Below, piece after piece: positions 34,074 through 45,362 of a stretch of 64,000 bases of DNA. The DNA is from Roridomyces roridus. Lineage: Eukaryota > Basidiomycota > Agaricomycetes > Agaricales > Mycenaceae. A model generated the notes under the pieces. It had not been told where the DNA came from, did not search any database, and saw only the letters and a program-made list of their open reading frames with translations. The position numbers and the translations under genes are program-made. How positions within the stretch are numbered: the first letter of the stretch is position 1; each line of letters starts with the position of its first letter. The stretch spans positions 434,001 through 498,000 of the forward strand of contig JARKIF010000032.1 in NCBI GenBank assembly GCA_029378245.1, given 5' to 3'.

Positions 34074-35801
34074 ATGGCCTCTCCTGCTGGTCCAAGAATG
34101 CCCTTGGCGAGCGCCGTTCCCGGCATAGAAGATCTTTTGCAAGCGAAGGAGCAAGGCATTCCTCCTTTCAAAGTCTCGGTACGCGACAAATTTCTCCCAC
34201 CTTCGCGTGCCTATATGCGCGTTTTTGGGTCCGAAAGGGCGTGTTCTGACCTCCAGTACTCTTTCAGGATCCGTTGAGTGTTGTGGAGATGGCTCTTGAA
34301 GTCGAGGTCGAACGTTCTCGCGCGAAGGAAGCTCTGGTCGCTCGCGATGCTGCTATCCAACGCCTGGCCGATGCCTATAGCTCTATCCGTCAGAAAATGA
34401 CCATCATCGAACGCCTCCAGCAGTCTCCTCAGGAGAGGTTGCCCAACGAACAAGTTATATCCCTAGAAATGACGGTCAAGGCTCTTCGAGAAGAACTGGC
34501 GATGGCGCACAAGTCGAATGTACTCGTCAAGTCCAATGAACGCCTTCAGTCTTACGATGAGGTACGATGAAAACAACTGGACTGCTCACCCCAACCTACG
34601 CCTGTCGCAGAACGGGATAGATCATGCCCAGCCTGGCCCCACCGTTCCCTTGCGCGTTCCCCTGATGTTGCCTCGCGAAACACCTCCGCCGTCATGTCGC
34701 TCCTCTGATACCCCAGCCCGTGCTGCACCGCCTCCGAACGATATCGACCACCAAGCTCGATTTCAGTCCAAACCCATTGAGCCAGAAGACTTTATCAAAG
34801 CTCGACACGCCGTGCTGGCAGGCATTCCACTCCCTGCTGATCCTCCGGACGATACTCTGAAGCCCATTTCCATCCCTTCTCCGCTCACCTTGCACGAGTT
34901 CCTCGCTAATACCAACGGGGTATGCGTTTCGTATTCTTCAATCTCCACTTCTGATCAGACATGTACAGTCTCTTCGTACCATGCAAGCCTATCCCAAGCC
35001 TCAAATGCTGCTGCTGACATACACGCACAGGCTGTCCAACTATCGCGTCTTGCAAGAGCTCACGACTTCGTGGTGCCCGGACCGCGAAGAGCACGGCTAT
35101 ATGTTGACGCCGCTATTCAAGTGTAACACCAACCCGCGCGTTGCCACCGCCCATCGCTGGACCATGGTCGACGTGATGCAGCGCATGAACAAGCCTACGG
35201 GAACGTTGTCCCTTGATCGTCCAGACCTCATCTGAAGCTTCGTTACAGAATGTTTCTACAACAAGGACGGTAATTGGTATGTCCGAAGCGCGCCGTGTCT
35301 CCCTGCTTTGACCCCTTCTCCAGGTACTACGCTGGCGCATACAAGGGTTTCCGGTTTGACGATTTGACCGTCCGCGAATGGGAGGCGCTCTCGACTGAGG
35401 TGAGCATGCCCTTTGGCACAATAAGGATTCCTTTGACACTGTCACAGACGTCGCAGGCGCTCGTCAAGGACACCGTCGCAGGCCGCAAGAACACGTCGCC
35501 GCAGAACGTGTACGAGACCTCGCAGCTGTACACGGCAGGCGCCCTCCGCGTCGCGTGCATCGGTCTGCAGTGCGTCGGGTTCAACAAGATGCTGTATCGT
35601 GCGATTATGGATCATGCGGCCAAGTGCATGTTGATGAGCAAGTGGAAGGGGTCGACGCCGCCGCCTGGAGCGGGACTGGGTCCGGCTGGGGCGGCGTGGA
35701 ATGCGACTGCGAATGAGGTGATGGATGGCAGTGGGATTGCGGGGTTGAGTATCACTGGCAATGAGAATGCGCCGGTGCAGGGAGGCAAGGCGAAGAAGTA
35801 A
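34074..35801 (+). CDS. DUF6697-type protein with coiled coil
   Basis: The start is the ATG at 34074 (MASPAGPRMPLASAVPGIED). Exon 2 encodes a coiled coil (EVERSRAKEALVARDAAIQR). A Pro-rich linker follows, then the conserved domain: LRTMQAYPKPQMLLLTYTH, LQELTTSWCPDREEHGYML, CFYNKDGNWYYAGAYKGFR, SQLYTAGALRVACIGLQC. It ends at 35801 with a Lys tail. This matches the basidiomycete domain called DUF6697, of unknown function. One intron, 35201-35248, has GAACGT where a GT donor is expected: the codons KPT and ECFYN join only if the exon stops at 35200. Either this is a GA-AG intron, a base error, or a damaging mutation. All other introns are GT-AG. Confidence 0.7.
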
Positions 35802-35969
35802 AAGGCATGGGCATGGATGGACTGGAAAACGGAATTGGAGCATTTGTATCACTTTTTTTTCGCATCGCATCGTGTAGCCACATCATCCGTCGTACTTTAC
35901 TTGCAGAATACAATACAAAATCGAGCTAGAAATACAGTCAAATTACTATCTTGACACAGCGGCGGACTA

Positions 35970-37287
35970 TCAATAATAATAATCTTTAATTTCTTCGTAC
36001 AGCTCTTCCTCGTGCTGAGGAGGCATGAAGACCAGGCATCCCATCTTCCTCTCCCAGGTTACGCGGTCGACCATTGCAGTGTGGAGGAGCAGGGCGGGGA
36101 CTTTGGATACCGGGTCGATGGAGTAGGCTTGTGCCAGTTGGCTCAGTTGTAGGATCACGCGCGACACGCAGATTGAGAGGAGTGCGAGCATGAAGCTGTG
36201 GGATTCAAATTAGACTCTGGATGTTACGGGCCAGAGGAGTGCACGTACTTGGAAAACATGGCAACCACTCCGATGGTGGGTGATACCCCTACTATGGCAG
36301 CCGAGATGGAGAAAGAGACGGAGAAGAAGATGACGATGTACAAAAACCCTCCGTCCCGAAGGAACCGCTTGTGGAAGGGTATGTGCTTGAGCGTCCGCAC
36401 GTTGTGGATGATCCTGATGACCATAAACAGCGATAGGATGCCGTGTAGCACGAATGAAGGGACGAAGACGAGGAAGAAGGAGGACGGTGGGACGTCTGTG
36501 CAGAACGAAAGACCCTTCATGGGCATGTCGACCAAGGAGGAGTGAATTTGTGGGAACATGAGGATTAAGAGGGTGGCTGAACCGGTCGTGCAGAGGATGT
36601 AGACGGCGAGGAGAGCGTATTGGGCTGCGCGTTTTGCTTGGAAGAGGTACCACAGTCGGAGGACGAGGATTCCTGTGCTTGGTCAAGATGGATAGAGGCC
36701 TTGATTGGGTGACGCACCTTGAATAAAGCAAGCGCGGCCATGTTCAGAGGGAAGTTTATCCGCAAGGCCCAGTCACAGCTAATGGGTGGTCAGAGAGAAT
36801 CTAATGCATAAAGCTACCTTTCTTACAACTAGGGAATCGAGTGAGAGAAGCTGCAGAATCGCATGGACCAGCAACGCACCTCTGAAGGGAAAAGCCCCGG
36901 CATGAAATCCACCAAGAGGCGAAAACTAAGAAGGCATTAGCGCCGCCGATTTCGAGACGAGGCCAACGCGCACATCAAAAGCCCCGGGGTAAAATAGCGG
37001 TTCTAGATAATGGTCAGACTCAGCATGAGCGCGACGAAAGCAGCTGCGTACGCAAAAGAACAGAACCCTCGAAATCGACCAGGGACCGCTCCAAAAGTGT
37101 TGCACCTCGGCATCGAGCTAACGATATGGTTTGTCGTAAGTAAATGAAAAACCCGTAACGGACAAGAAAAAAGACTCGCAGTAATGAGGTACTCCCAGAG
37201 TATCACGATTAAAGACGCCAGCGCGAAAGATCTTCCTTCTACTACATGCCCGACAGTGTTCGCCAACTCGGCTGGCGAAATGTGCAT
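35970..37287 (-). CDS. DUF6533-type seven-span membrane protein
   Basis: Basidiomycete membrane-protein family (DUF6533 N-terminal domain, seven predicted spans, function unknown). The start is 37287 (MHISPAELANTVGHVVEGRS) followed by ALASLIVILWEYLIT. The second exon continues LDAEVQHFW, the DUF6533 signature region, then SRVLFFC and NRYFTPGLLM. Later exons give CDWALRINFPLNMAALALF, ILVLRLWYLF, AAQYALLAVYILC, SSFFLVFVPSFVLHGILSLF and GGFLYIVIFFSVSFSISAAIVG, ending EELYEEIKDYYY at 35970. The intron at 37118-37179 has a GC donor (GCGAGT). The middle exons between NRYF and CDWAL are tentative. Confidence 0.7.
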
Positions 37288-39597
37288 GGTAGTCCGACCC
37301 AGAGAAAAATGGGAACGAAATTTGGCTCCGGCCCTGCGGTAACCAGGTACGGGTTGCAAGAGCGGGCCAACGGCTGCCAACCGGTTGGCTAATGAAATTG
37401 ACACATTGCTGTGCCGATCGTTGCGGGTTTTCGGATATTCGGCGGAACAAACCGATTCAAAGTCCGACTTGGAACTCGGACCCCCCGGTAGGATTTTTTG
37501 GGGCTACACAACGAGAGTGGGAGGTCGACATGACGGTGACGCTCGTAACAGGGGAATTGTTTGAAAATCTGTCGCGCTCCGCGTCTCGTTGGCTCGGCGA
37601 TGACACGCATCGGACACTGGTATCGTCGTATCGAGGAGCGATGATATGTACAATTAACGAACGACGGCCCGTGACAGTGGCAGCGAGGGAAACACCACAT
37701 GCAAAATGACAACGTACATCCGGGATCCTGTTGGTGGGGGCAACTGTGCCATCTGCAGACAGCATTTCGCGGACCCAGTCGACAAGAGCAATTGCAAGGC
37801 GGCCGAGCCCAGGCTGCCCAGCTGCGGAAATCATGGCATAATGAAAGCAAATGGATATAAACCGACTCCAGTGGCCAGCGGGTTTGGCCTGATGGTGTAA
37901 AAGGGTGGCAGGTAGATGAGCGTTCAACCTAGGATAGAATTGATTCTTGACAACCGCGGCAGTCTCGTTGAGGGTCCCTAACGGACGCCAATTAGAACGA
38001 GGGATGTAACAGCTGTGGCCTGGCCGCTCTGTGGGTAAGCCAGCGTCAATCGACTCCGAGTAGGCCGATGCCAGCACCGGTGCGGATAGATTGCATGCTC
38101 CGACAGCCCTCAGACCTCAGTCAAGAGAGAGAAGACCACGCAGAAGACGATGGGGCGCCTGAGGATATATACAGCAGGATCGATCCATTTTTTCTCCGAA
38201 TCTCGACGCGGATGTAGAATGGGTCCGTGTATAATGGTTCCCGAGCACTGGGCTGTATTCCGGTCTGCTTTCGCATGCTTTGGCCCGAGGATTCCAAGCG
38301 GGTTTGCGTTCCTGGAACTGAAGAAGAAACGACCTGTTGGACATGTACAATGTACGGCTTTATACCAAATGACTGAGTTCGATCGAGTTGGTGGTAAAGG
38401 ATCAGAAGGCACCGTGATGCATCAATTGATGCGACTTCTGTTTCATTTCACTTGCCTTTCACCCAACTTTCACCTCCAATGATGCTGCTGGATGCTGCTC
38501 GGCGAACTTCAACTAGCCCTTCTTTATATTTGGCACCGGCTGGACCAACCTATCTCGTCCCGGTGGGTCGGAAGAACAAAATCTAGAAGAACCCGGAAGA
38601 TTTACTACCGGGGACGACCTCGGGCTGACTCGAGTTGATTACTCTGTGTCCTGCGCCTCTTTTACAGCAATTCGACTGTCTTCGGTACTTGAAGCAGCCG
38701 CCCCGGGCCCGCGGCCCACCATTACTTCCGTCGCTTTCCGTCGGGCCTGTCAGGGCGGTGGTACTTTATCCTTAAGGCGCGAACCGCTGAGCGCTAAGTG
38801 ACTCCAGCATTCCGTTCTCCTTGTAATGCAACTGCGGTCCCAGAATTTCCCGAGGTGATTGTTTCTACTCCCGAACTCCGGCGGTATTGCATCTCGCTAT
38901 GAATGAAATGAAGTTGGCGTCCCGGGATCCACGACGCAGTGTTTATCGCACGTAAAAAAACTACCACACCGCTTGCAAGGGTATTACCTGAGCTCCTTCG
39001 ACCTGACCCACCTTATGACAGAGGTTGTAACCCGCCATCAACAATGTGTGGTTATTGGCGCCGCCGTCACACCGCCCCGTCGTGACTGCGTTCCACTGCC
39101 TCAACATGCGTCAACATTCAAACGTTGTAATGTTCCCACAAAAATACCGGCATGAAACCATTGGCAAGGAACTCCGGGAGTGGATCGGTCGTCGCAGCTA
39201 CGATCCCTCCGAAAGTCTTCAAAAGTGGATACACATGGGAGGCTGTTGTTTTGAAGCCAAACCTCCCATCCAACTCGACTGGTAAGCTATTCCTTTGCGC
39301 CAACATATGGACATCCTCACATACTCAAGCTCAGGACCGCCTCCAAATTATGTCGTCCATGTGGGTGACACCTGGTCACTTTAACTGACTCGTTTTGGAA
39401 ACAGCTGACGTCTCCAAAGGCTCCAGGCGGCTTGCCTCCTCTCAGTTGTGATTCGAGCATGGATGTATTGTATATCTGGCGCACAAAACAAACGGGTTGT
39501 CCCCCGCCATTGTTTTGTGACAGGGCGCCCACAAACGGCCCAAGTACAACAACCAGCGGTCCAAGCACAACAAACCACTCTCTTGAACACCCCCACC
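37288..39597. other. Long intergenic region (2.3 kb)
   Basis: The largest gap without a supported gene. A minus-strand open frame at 37457-38077 (about 200 codons) begins with GTG, has no recognisable motif, and its composition follows no family I know, so I do not call it. The 38950-39590 stretch holds the promoter of ABC-2. No repeats or RNA genes were recognised. Confidence 0.45.
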
Positions 39598-42086
39598 ATG
39601 TCCCAAACCACTCATTCCAAACCTACCGAGAAAGCCAGAGGCGACTTGCATCCCGACCCGCCTCTGGACCCATCACTCGAAGTCGTGCGTCTCGGCGTCT
39701 TCGAGATGACTTCCATGAAACCCAGCTCTGCATTCTTCACCCTCATTGGCCCACTGCGAGGGCTGAGGAACGCATTTCCGACTATCAGGAAACTCACTCT
39801 TGACATCTTCAACCTGGCACCCGTCCTCTTTCCCTTACTTTGTCTGGAAGCCATGTTCAGTCGGGTGGCACCAGTCGTGATGTGGCACCTCCTCAATCGC
39901 ATTCTATTCATGGTGGGTCCGTGTCGTTCCTTCTACACGTGTAGTGACATCCGTCTAGCTTGAGGCCGGGTTGACTCGCGGGCAACTCGACGCGGTGGCA
40001 TTGGGCGTGGCGCTGTTGACTCGGATTTCATTTTCCGTGTTGGTAACGTTAATCAACTGTTGGAGGTGTGTTTGCCCGCTCTCCGTTTTACGTTTGGTCC
40101 GCTCAACTAGATTGACGTAGCCGACACGCGGACATGGTTGTGCAGAACCGCATTATACAACATTTCGAGGCCATGTCGTTTGATTGGAAATGCAAGGCAG
40201 AGAAGAGCACGCTTCAAGGTATTTATCCGCACACACACCGTCAACTTCACCCATTCTTACCTTCTTTCAGAATGCGAGAAGAAAGAAGACGAACTCACCT
40301 ACACAATGGTCTGGTACCATTACCGCGATCTTCTCTCCGCAGCCGGGGGAGGCCTATCAATCCTGTGCCAACTATATTACATCGCCACTTTGGTTGACTC
40401 CAGGAAAGAGGCGCTGATATATCGTCTTATTTGCTATCAGCACGTTTACGAGCGACCTCCAGCAGTGTATCTGGGATAGAGGTGCGTGTTTTCCGATCAT
40501 CTCAGGCGGAGAGAATGGCACTGATGATTATGCATGATATACAGCTTGGGCCGCTAATTCAGTCGACCCGAACTTTAATCGCATGCAAGCACTCAAGTCG
40601 ATGGTGGATGAGCCAGAGTACAAGCATGAAATCATCAGTGGCAACTTTGTTGACTATCTGGGGCAAGAATATCGCAAAGCGCGTCATTTCCTGGGCGATG
40701 TATCTGTCAGCTACCCTGCAGTCCAATACGAGAGTCAAGTCCGCGCAGAACTCGAGATTTTGTCCAAGCTCCTCGGCGAGATACATTTGGTCCGTCTCGT
40801 TTCAATTAACGGAAATCCAAGAAGCTGATTTGCTCTGCAGTTTTACTTTATCGGCGCGGCCATCTTCTATCCCGCTGGATTGAGTATCTCAAAGATTAGA
40901 CTGCTGCCTCAGGCCGGGGAGATGATCACAGCCGACCTGACTGGCTTGATGAAGGAGCTCCGAGAGCTCGAGAAGAACCTGACTTCCGTGACTCGCATAT
41001 ACAATCTTGCCAATACACGTGGGCCTCTCAGAGATGGAAATATGCCTCTAGAACCTGCAACTCAGGACGGGATATCCATTCGTCTCGAGTACGTCCAGAC
41101 TCCCTCTTTATTTCAGACTCAGTCTTGACCAATTTTTCAGGAACGTCGAATTTGCGTATGAGGGGAGCAAATCTCAAACCAACGCACTGCGAAACGTCTC
41201 TTTGTCAATCGACGCAGGCCAACTCGTCGTCATCGTGGGCACCAACGGTTCGGGGAAGAGCACACTCCTCAACCTCCTCGCTCGGATTCACGACTGTTCC
41301 TCTGGCCGGATATTGATCGAGGGGCAGGACATTCGGGATTACAAAGTCCACGAACTACGTGAAGCAACGGCGATCCTCATGCAAGACCACCATCTTTACC
41401 CGTTGTCCTTTGGCGAGAACATCGGCATCGGGTACCCTAAGGAGGTGGACAATTGCAAGCTCATCGAGGAATCTGCAAAGAAGGGCGGAGCTCATGGGTT
41501 CATTTCGACTAGATATGCGGACAAGTATGATACGACGCTCGAGCCCAAGAGTACGGTGCTGGATAACAGCTTGTCCCAATCGGACGACGATCCGTTGAAT
41601 AAAGTCCGCAAGTCATTCGAAAAGTCGGGTAATCTCTCGGGCGGAGAGAGACAACGCGTCGCGGCGTAAGCTGTTTTCAACATGTTTAACATTCCGTTTT
41701 TCAACATCTCTTGATTTAGATCCCGAGCATTCATGCGCCTATCGTCCAAACGAGTTAAACTCTTCATCGCGGACGAACCCACTTCAGCTCTCGACCCTGA
41801 AGCCGAATCAGCCTTGCTCGAAAACCTCCTCAAGGAGAGGCAGGGCAAGACGATGATTTTCGTTACTCATCGGTTCAGCGTCCTCACCCAACGCGCAGAT
41901 CTCATCTTGTGAGTTTCTTGTTTTCAAGCTTGGATTTATCCTGCGCTGACATAGGTACTCCTTAGATGCATGAAGGACGGAGGAGTCGTCGAGCAAGGCA
42001 CACACGAAACCTTGATGGACCTCAAAGGGGATTATTTCAGATTGTACAACACGCAAGCGGACGCTTTCAACTCCAAGCACATTTGA
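39598..42086 (+). CDS. ABC half-transporter (TMD-NBD), ABC-2
   Basis: Paralogue of ABC-1, transcribed away from it with about 5.7 kb between their starts. The ATG is at 39598 (MSQTTHSKPTEKARGD). Membrane segments include LAPVLFPLLCLEAMFSR and VALLTRISFSVLVTL. The NBD begins at about 41135 with VEFAYEGSKSQTNALRNVSL, then Walker A VGTNGSGKST, Q-loop MQDHHLYPLSFGENIG, signature NLSGGERQRVAA, Walker B KLFIADEPTSALDPEAE and H-loop FVTHRFSVLT. The C-terminal CMKDGGVVEQGTHETLMDL runs to AFNSKHI at 42084-42086. Several short GT-AG introns restore the frame. The role as lipid, peptide or metal-conjugate exporter is undetermined. Confidence 0.82.
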
Positions 42087-42648
42087 ACCAGACATTGCAA
42101 CCATTCATTGTAGCCTCTAGATTCAGTATACCCAGACTCTTTACATATACGTACTTGAATACCTGCTAATCGATGTGGTTTTAGGAATACCCGCTGGTCT
42201 GTTCGGTGAATTCACTCCATCCCTGACATTTAGGTAGCTATCCGTTTCAATGGTGGGTCCCCGACGTGACTAGGCCCAACGGAGAAGTTCACTCTCAAGT
42301 TTAGAAGTACGGGTTTCAACGACCACGGTGCCACCGCGTTTCGTGTAAGAAGAGGATGCCGCAGCCAGTAAGGGTCTTGTTCGCCACGAATCGGGGCGAG
42401 GAGGCAAGTCGTGTTTCCCGAAGGAACAAGGACATGACGCAAACATGACGAGAACAGCGCGATGATGCGGTCCGGGTCAAGCGGCTTTGGCCGAGCTTCG
42501 GCGTCACACTGGCACACCACATCACCGCCTTTCTTTCACCAGCTCTCTATCACTCAAGTGAGATCTGCGCACCGCCGACTACGCTGCGAGTGAGTGGTGG
42601 ATTCTGGCCAACTGGAAATTCTGAAATCATGTGAATAGATCGCGTCTC
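42087..42648. other. Intergenic region between ABC-2 and F-box copy B
   Basis: About 560 bp containing the ABC-2 3' flank and the upstream region of F-box copy B. GCGTCTCATGTCGGA just before the B start is nearly identical to the sequence at the start of copy A. No further gene is recognised. Confidence 0.5.
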
Positions 42649-42658
42649 ATGTCGGACA

Positions 42659-42906
42659 CATCAGACTTTTGACATGAAACTTGTGAGCTTGTACAAGCTC
42701 ATTCAAGCTCACAAGCTTCTGCCAAATCGCCGCAAGCTCGCAAGCTCACAAGCCAGGTCTCGAAATCCACAAGGTCTGCCGTCATCAGACTTTTGACATG
42801 AAACTTGTGAGCTTGTACAAGCTCATTCAAGCTCACAAGCTTCTGCCAAATCGCCGCAAGCTCGCAAGCTCACAAGCCAGGTCTCGAAATCCACAAGGTC
42901 TGCCGT
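42659..42906. repeat. Perfect 124-bp tandem duplication
   Basis: Two adjacent identical 124-bp units at the left end of the element. The absence of any difference implies a recent duplication or an assembly artefact. Confidence 0.75.
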
Positions 42907-43125
42907 TCGACTCCTGGCAAATGCAAATTTTTATTTATTCTTGGCCACTCCTGTGTTTACCTTTGTGCTCAGTGGACTCGAGGGCTGTCCTGCTGTTTAC
43001 AGAATTATTCCTGAGCTGAAATTTGGTTTTTTCAGATGCATTGTTCATTGGAATCGAGCTTGCGAGCTTGTGCGGCAAGCTGCCAAGCCCCACAAGTCCA
43101 CAAGATGATTGTCAAAACACTGATG
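42659..43125 (+). mobile_element. CATCAG-ended TIR element, copy 1 (internal 124-bp duplication)
   Basis: The ends are CATCAGACTTTTGACA and TGTCAAAACACTGATG, imperfect inverted repeats. The flanking dinucleotide CA (42657-42658 and 43126-43127) is duplicated; removing the element and one CA restores the F-box frame. The first 124 bp occur twice in perfect tandem (42659-42782 and 42783-42906). The body is rich in CTTGTGAGCTTG/CAAGCTCACAAG palindromic motifs and contains GTTCGACTC, which resembles a Pol III B box. No transposase is present. Apart from the duplication, the element is almost identical to the copy at 45511-45853. Confidence 0.75.
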
Positions 43126-45362
43126 CAACTCGCTCCCAGACGAAATCATCTCCGAAATCCTCTCACCCGCTTTGAAGGTTCCAGACGACAAGTTCGCCGA
43201 TACATATGAAATTTCTCCTTTCACGGAGTACTCCGAGTCTCCATCCGCCTACCTCCTCGTCTGCAAGTCGTGGCTGCGCGTCGCGACGCCACTCCTCTAC
43301 AACATTGTCGTCCTCCGCTCCAAAGCGCAGGCGAAGGCTCTGGGGCAGGCCTTGTCCAAAAACAAGGATCTCGGCCAGTTCATCAAATGCTTTCGCGTCG
43401 AAGGCGGGTATGGGGCACCGATGCGCACCATCCTCAAGGCTGCGCCTAATATCACCGACCTTTGCTTGTCTTTCTGGGACATCTTTGCCTCGGACAACAC
43501 TGTCGGACTTTGTGACGGTCTTGCTTCGATTCAACCTCGGCGGCTGATTCTTCGCGACAACCCGATGCGACCGTTGCACAATAAGATGATTGAGAAATTG
43601 GTAGACGCTGTTGCAGCAGCGATACCGCAATGGCAGCAATTGGTACGTCGCGCATTTACATCCACAGAAATTGGGATCTCACGGTTGCTGACCCTGTTAT
43701 ACAGACCATTCTTCACTGTCCCTACATGGACTACATTGTAGATCGACCGGGGATCGTCGAAGCTCTCGCACATGCTCGAAGACTCCAGGAACTCACCGTC
43801 AAGGACATAGACGATGCGGTCGAAGCATATTCACTGCTTCAAGACTGCCCTTTGCGTTCCATACAAGTGACAAACCCGGTGTATCCCGATGAGTTGGAGT
43901 ACCTCAATTGGGAGGACCAACCGGCATCGCTCAAGGAAATCACCAAATGAGACATATCGTACAGCAAAGGGTTCTGCCTCTTCACATGTCATTCCAACCC
44001 CCCAGTTCTCATTCACTCCGATGGCATCTGAACCGCCGGAGGTGCAGGGCAAAATCTGGAGCCATGTGCTCTACTTTCTCTTGGCAATACCGTTGTCGCC
44101 AGGGTTCCTGGAAGAGCAATACATCCCTCCCTCACGTGTGCCATTCTTGCTGGTTTCGAAAACCTTCTACGTGCGTCTAGTCATTCACTGAAGTGCACCT
44201 AATTACTCCAAATTTCACCAACTCGGACTTCCTCATTATTACACCCATGTGTTGCTCATGTTTTCGGAGTATGTCTCCAAATTCACAAACATTTTGGACA
44301 ATAATCCTTCACTTGGTCAATATGTCAGGACCATTGTCGCCGGCTCCGACTTGTCCAAACCTTACGACGACGCCGATTCCGACTTGGATGATGAACCGGA
44401 TCCCATGCTTCCAATCACGTCCAAGTTGACCGGTCTCACAAAACTGTGGGGATCCGTCAATGGGTCGCATAACTGGGCCGGAGACTTCTACGCTCTTCAG
44501 TGTGCCGAAGTCCCCTTTACCTGGGATGCCTTCCTGGCTGCGGTGGGCTCCTCTGGCCGGACGTTACAGGAAATCTCTATTCCCATTGGCTATTATTCCG
44601 GAGCTCACAACCCCGCGGTATTCGCTCAGTTGGACGAGCTACGATCCTTGACTTGGATATGCTCGACCGAGTTCGCCCTAAATGCAGATAACGTACCTGT
44701 CGGTGGGCTGTCGAAGTTCACTGATCTACGAATCCTGCGTGCGGATGCATCCTTCTTGGATCTCCTTGCGCGCATGGAGTATGGTTTCGTGTTCCTAAAT
44801 CCTGATGTCCATTCTTACCAAACATGTAGATTGCCTGCTCTTCAGAAGGTTACATCGGCCCAGTTCAACCCCGGATTCTGGTCCTTTCTCCGCTCGCATG
44901 GCAGCAAATTGGTGCAACTTGATATCGCGAATTTCTCTGCAGAGGATTTGGAAATCCCAATCCTGGAAGTCTGCCCGAACATCCGGGTCCTTTATCTTTA
45001 TTCTCAGTTGGACCAATGTGAAGTGCGTGCACTTGCATTTCCCCGTGTTCTCTTTGATTCCCTTTCAATCAGGTAGCTATGCTCCAGATAGAGCACCTTT
45101 TAACAGGCTCCGCCACGGCCAACTCTTTGGAGAAAATCATTTTAAGGATGTGCAGTTGGTAAGTACATCATCCAGTCAAGTATTATGGTCGTTGGACTCG
45201 TAAATGGCTGCACAGGAAAAAGGACGAAGATACCAGATGGACTGGTTTTTTCAGCGCCTTCGAAACGACGCAATTTCCGCAATTGAACGAAATCCAATTC
45301 ATGGCCTGCCGATGGCCCAAGAAAGAGTGAGTGTTTCGTCATGCATTGCGAGCGAAACTGGG

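Noticed and set aside
37457..38077. Minus-strand open frame of about 206 codons
   Set aside because: It begins with GTG, has no in-frame ATG with good context, no motif and no splice partner. Not supported as a gene.
42798..43019. 73-codon frame repeated at 45617-45838, possibly a small conserved protein
   Set aside because: Conservation is explained by the two recent copies of the same mobile element. The frame begins with the palindromic repeat and is otherwise arbitrary.
42659..43125. GTTCGACTC B-box-like motif taken as a tRNA gene
   Set aside because: No cloverleaf with acceptor stem or A box could be drawn around it; it is kept only as a feature of the mobile element.
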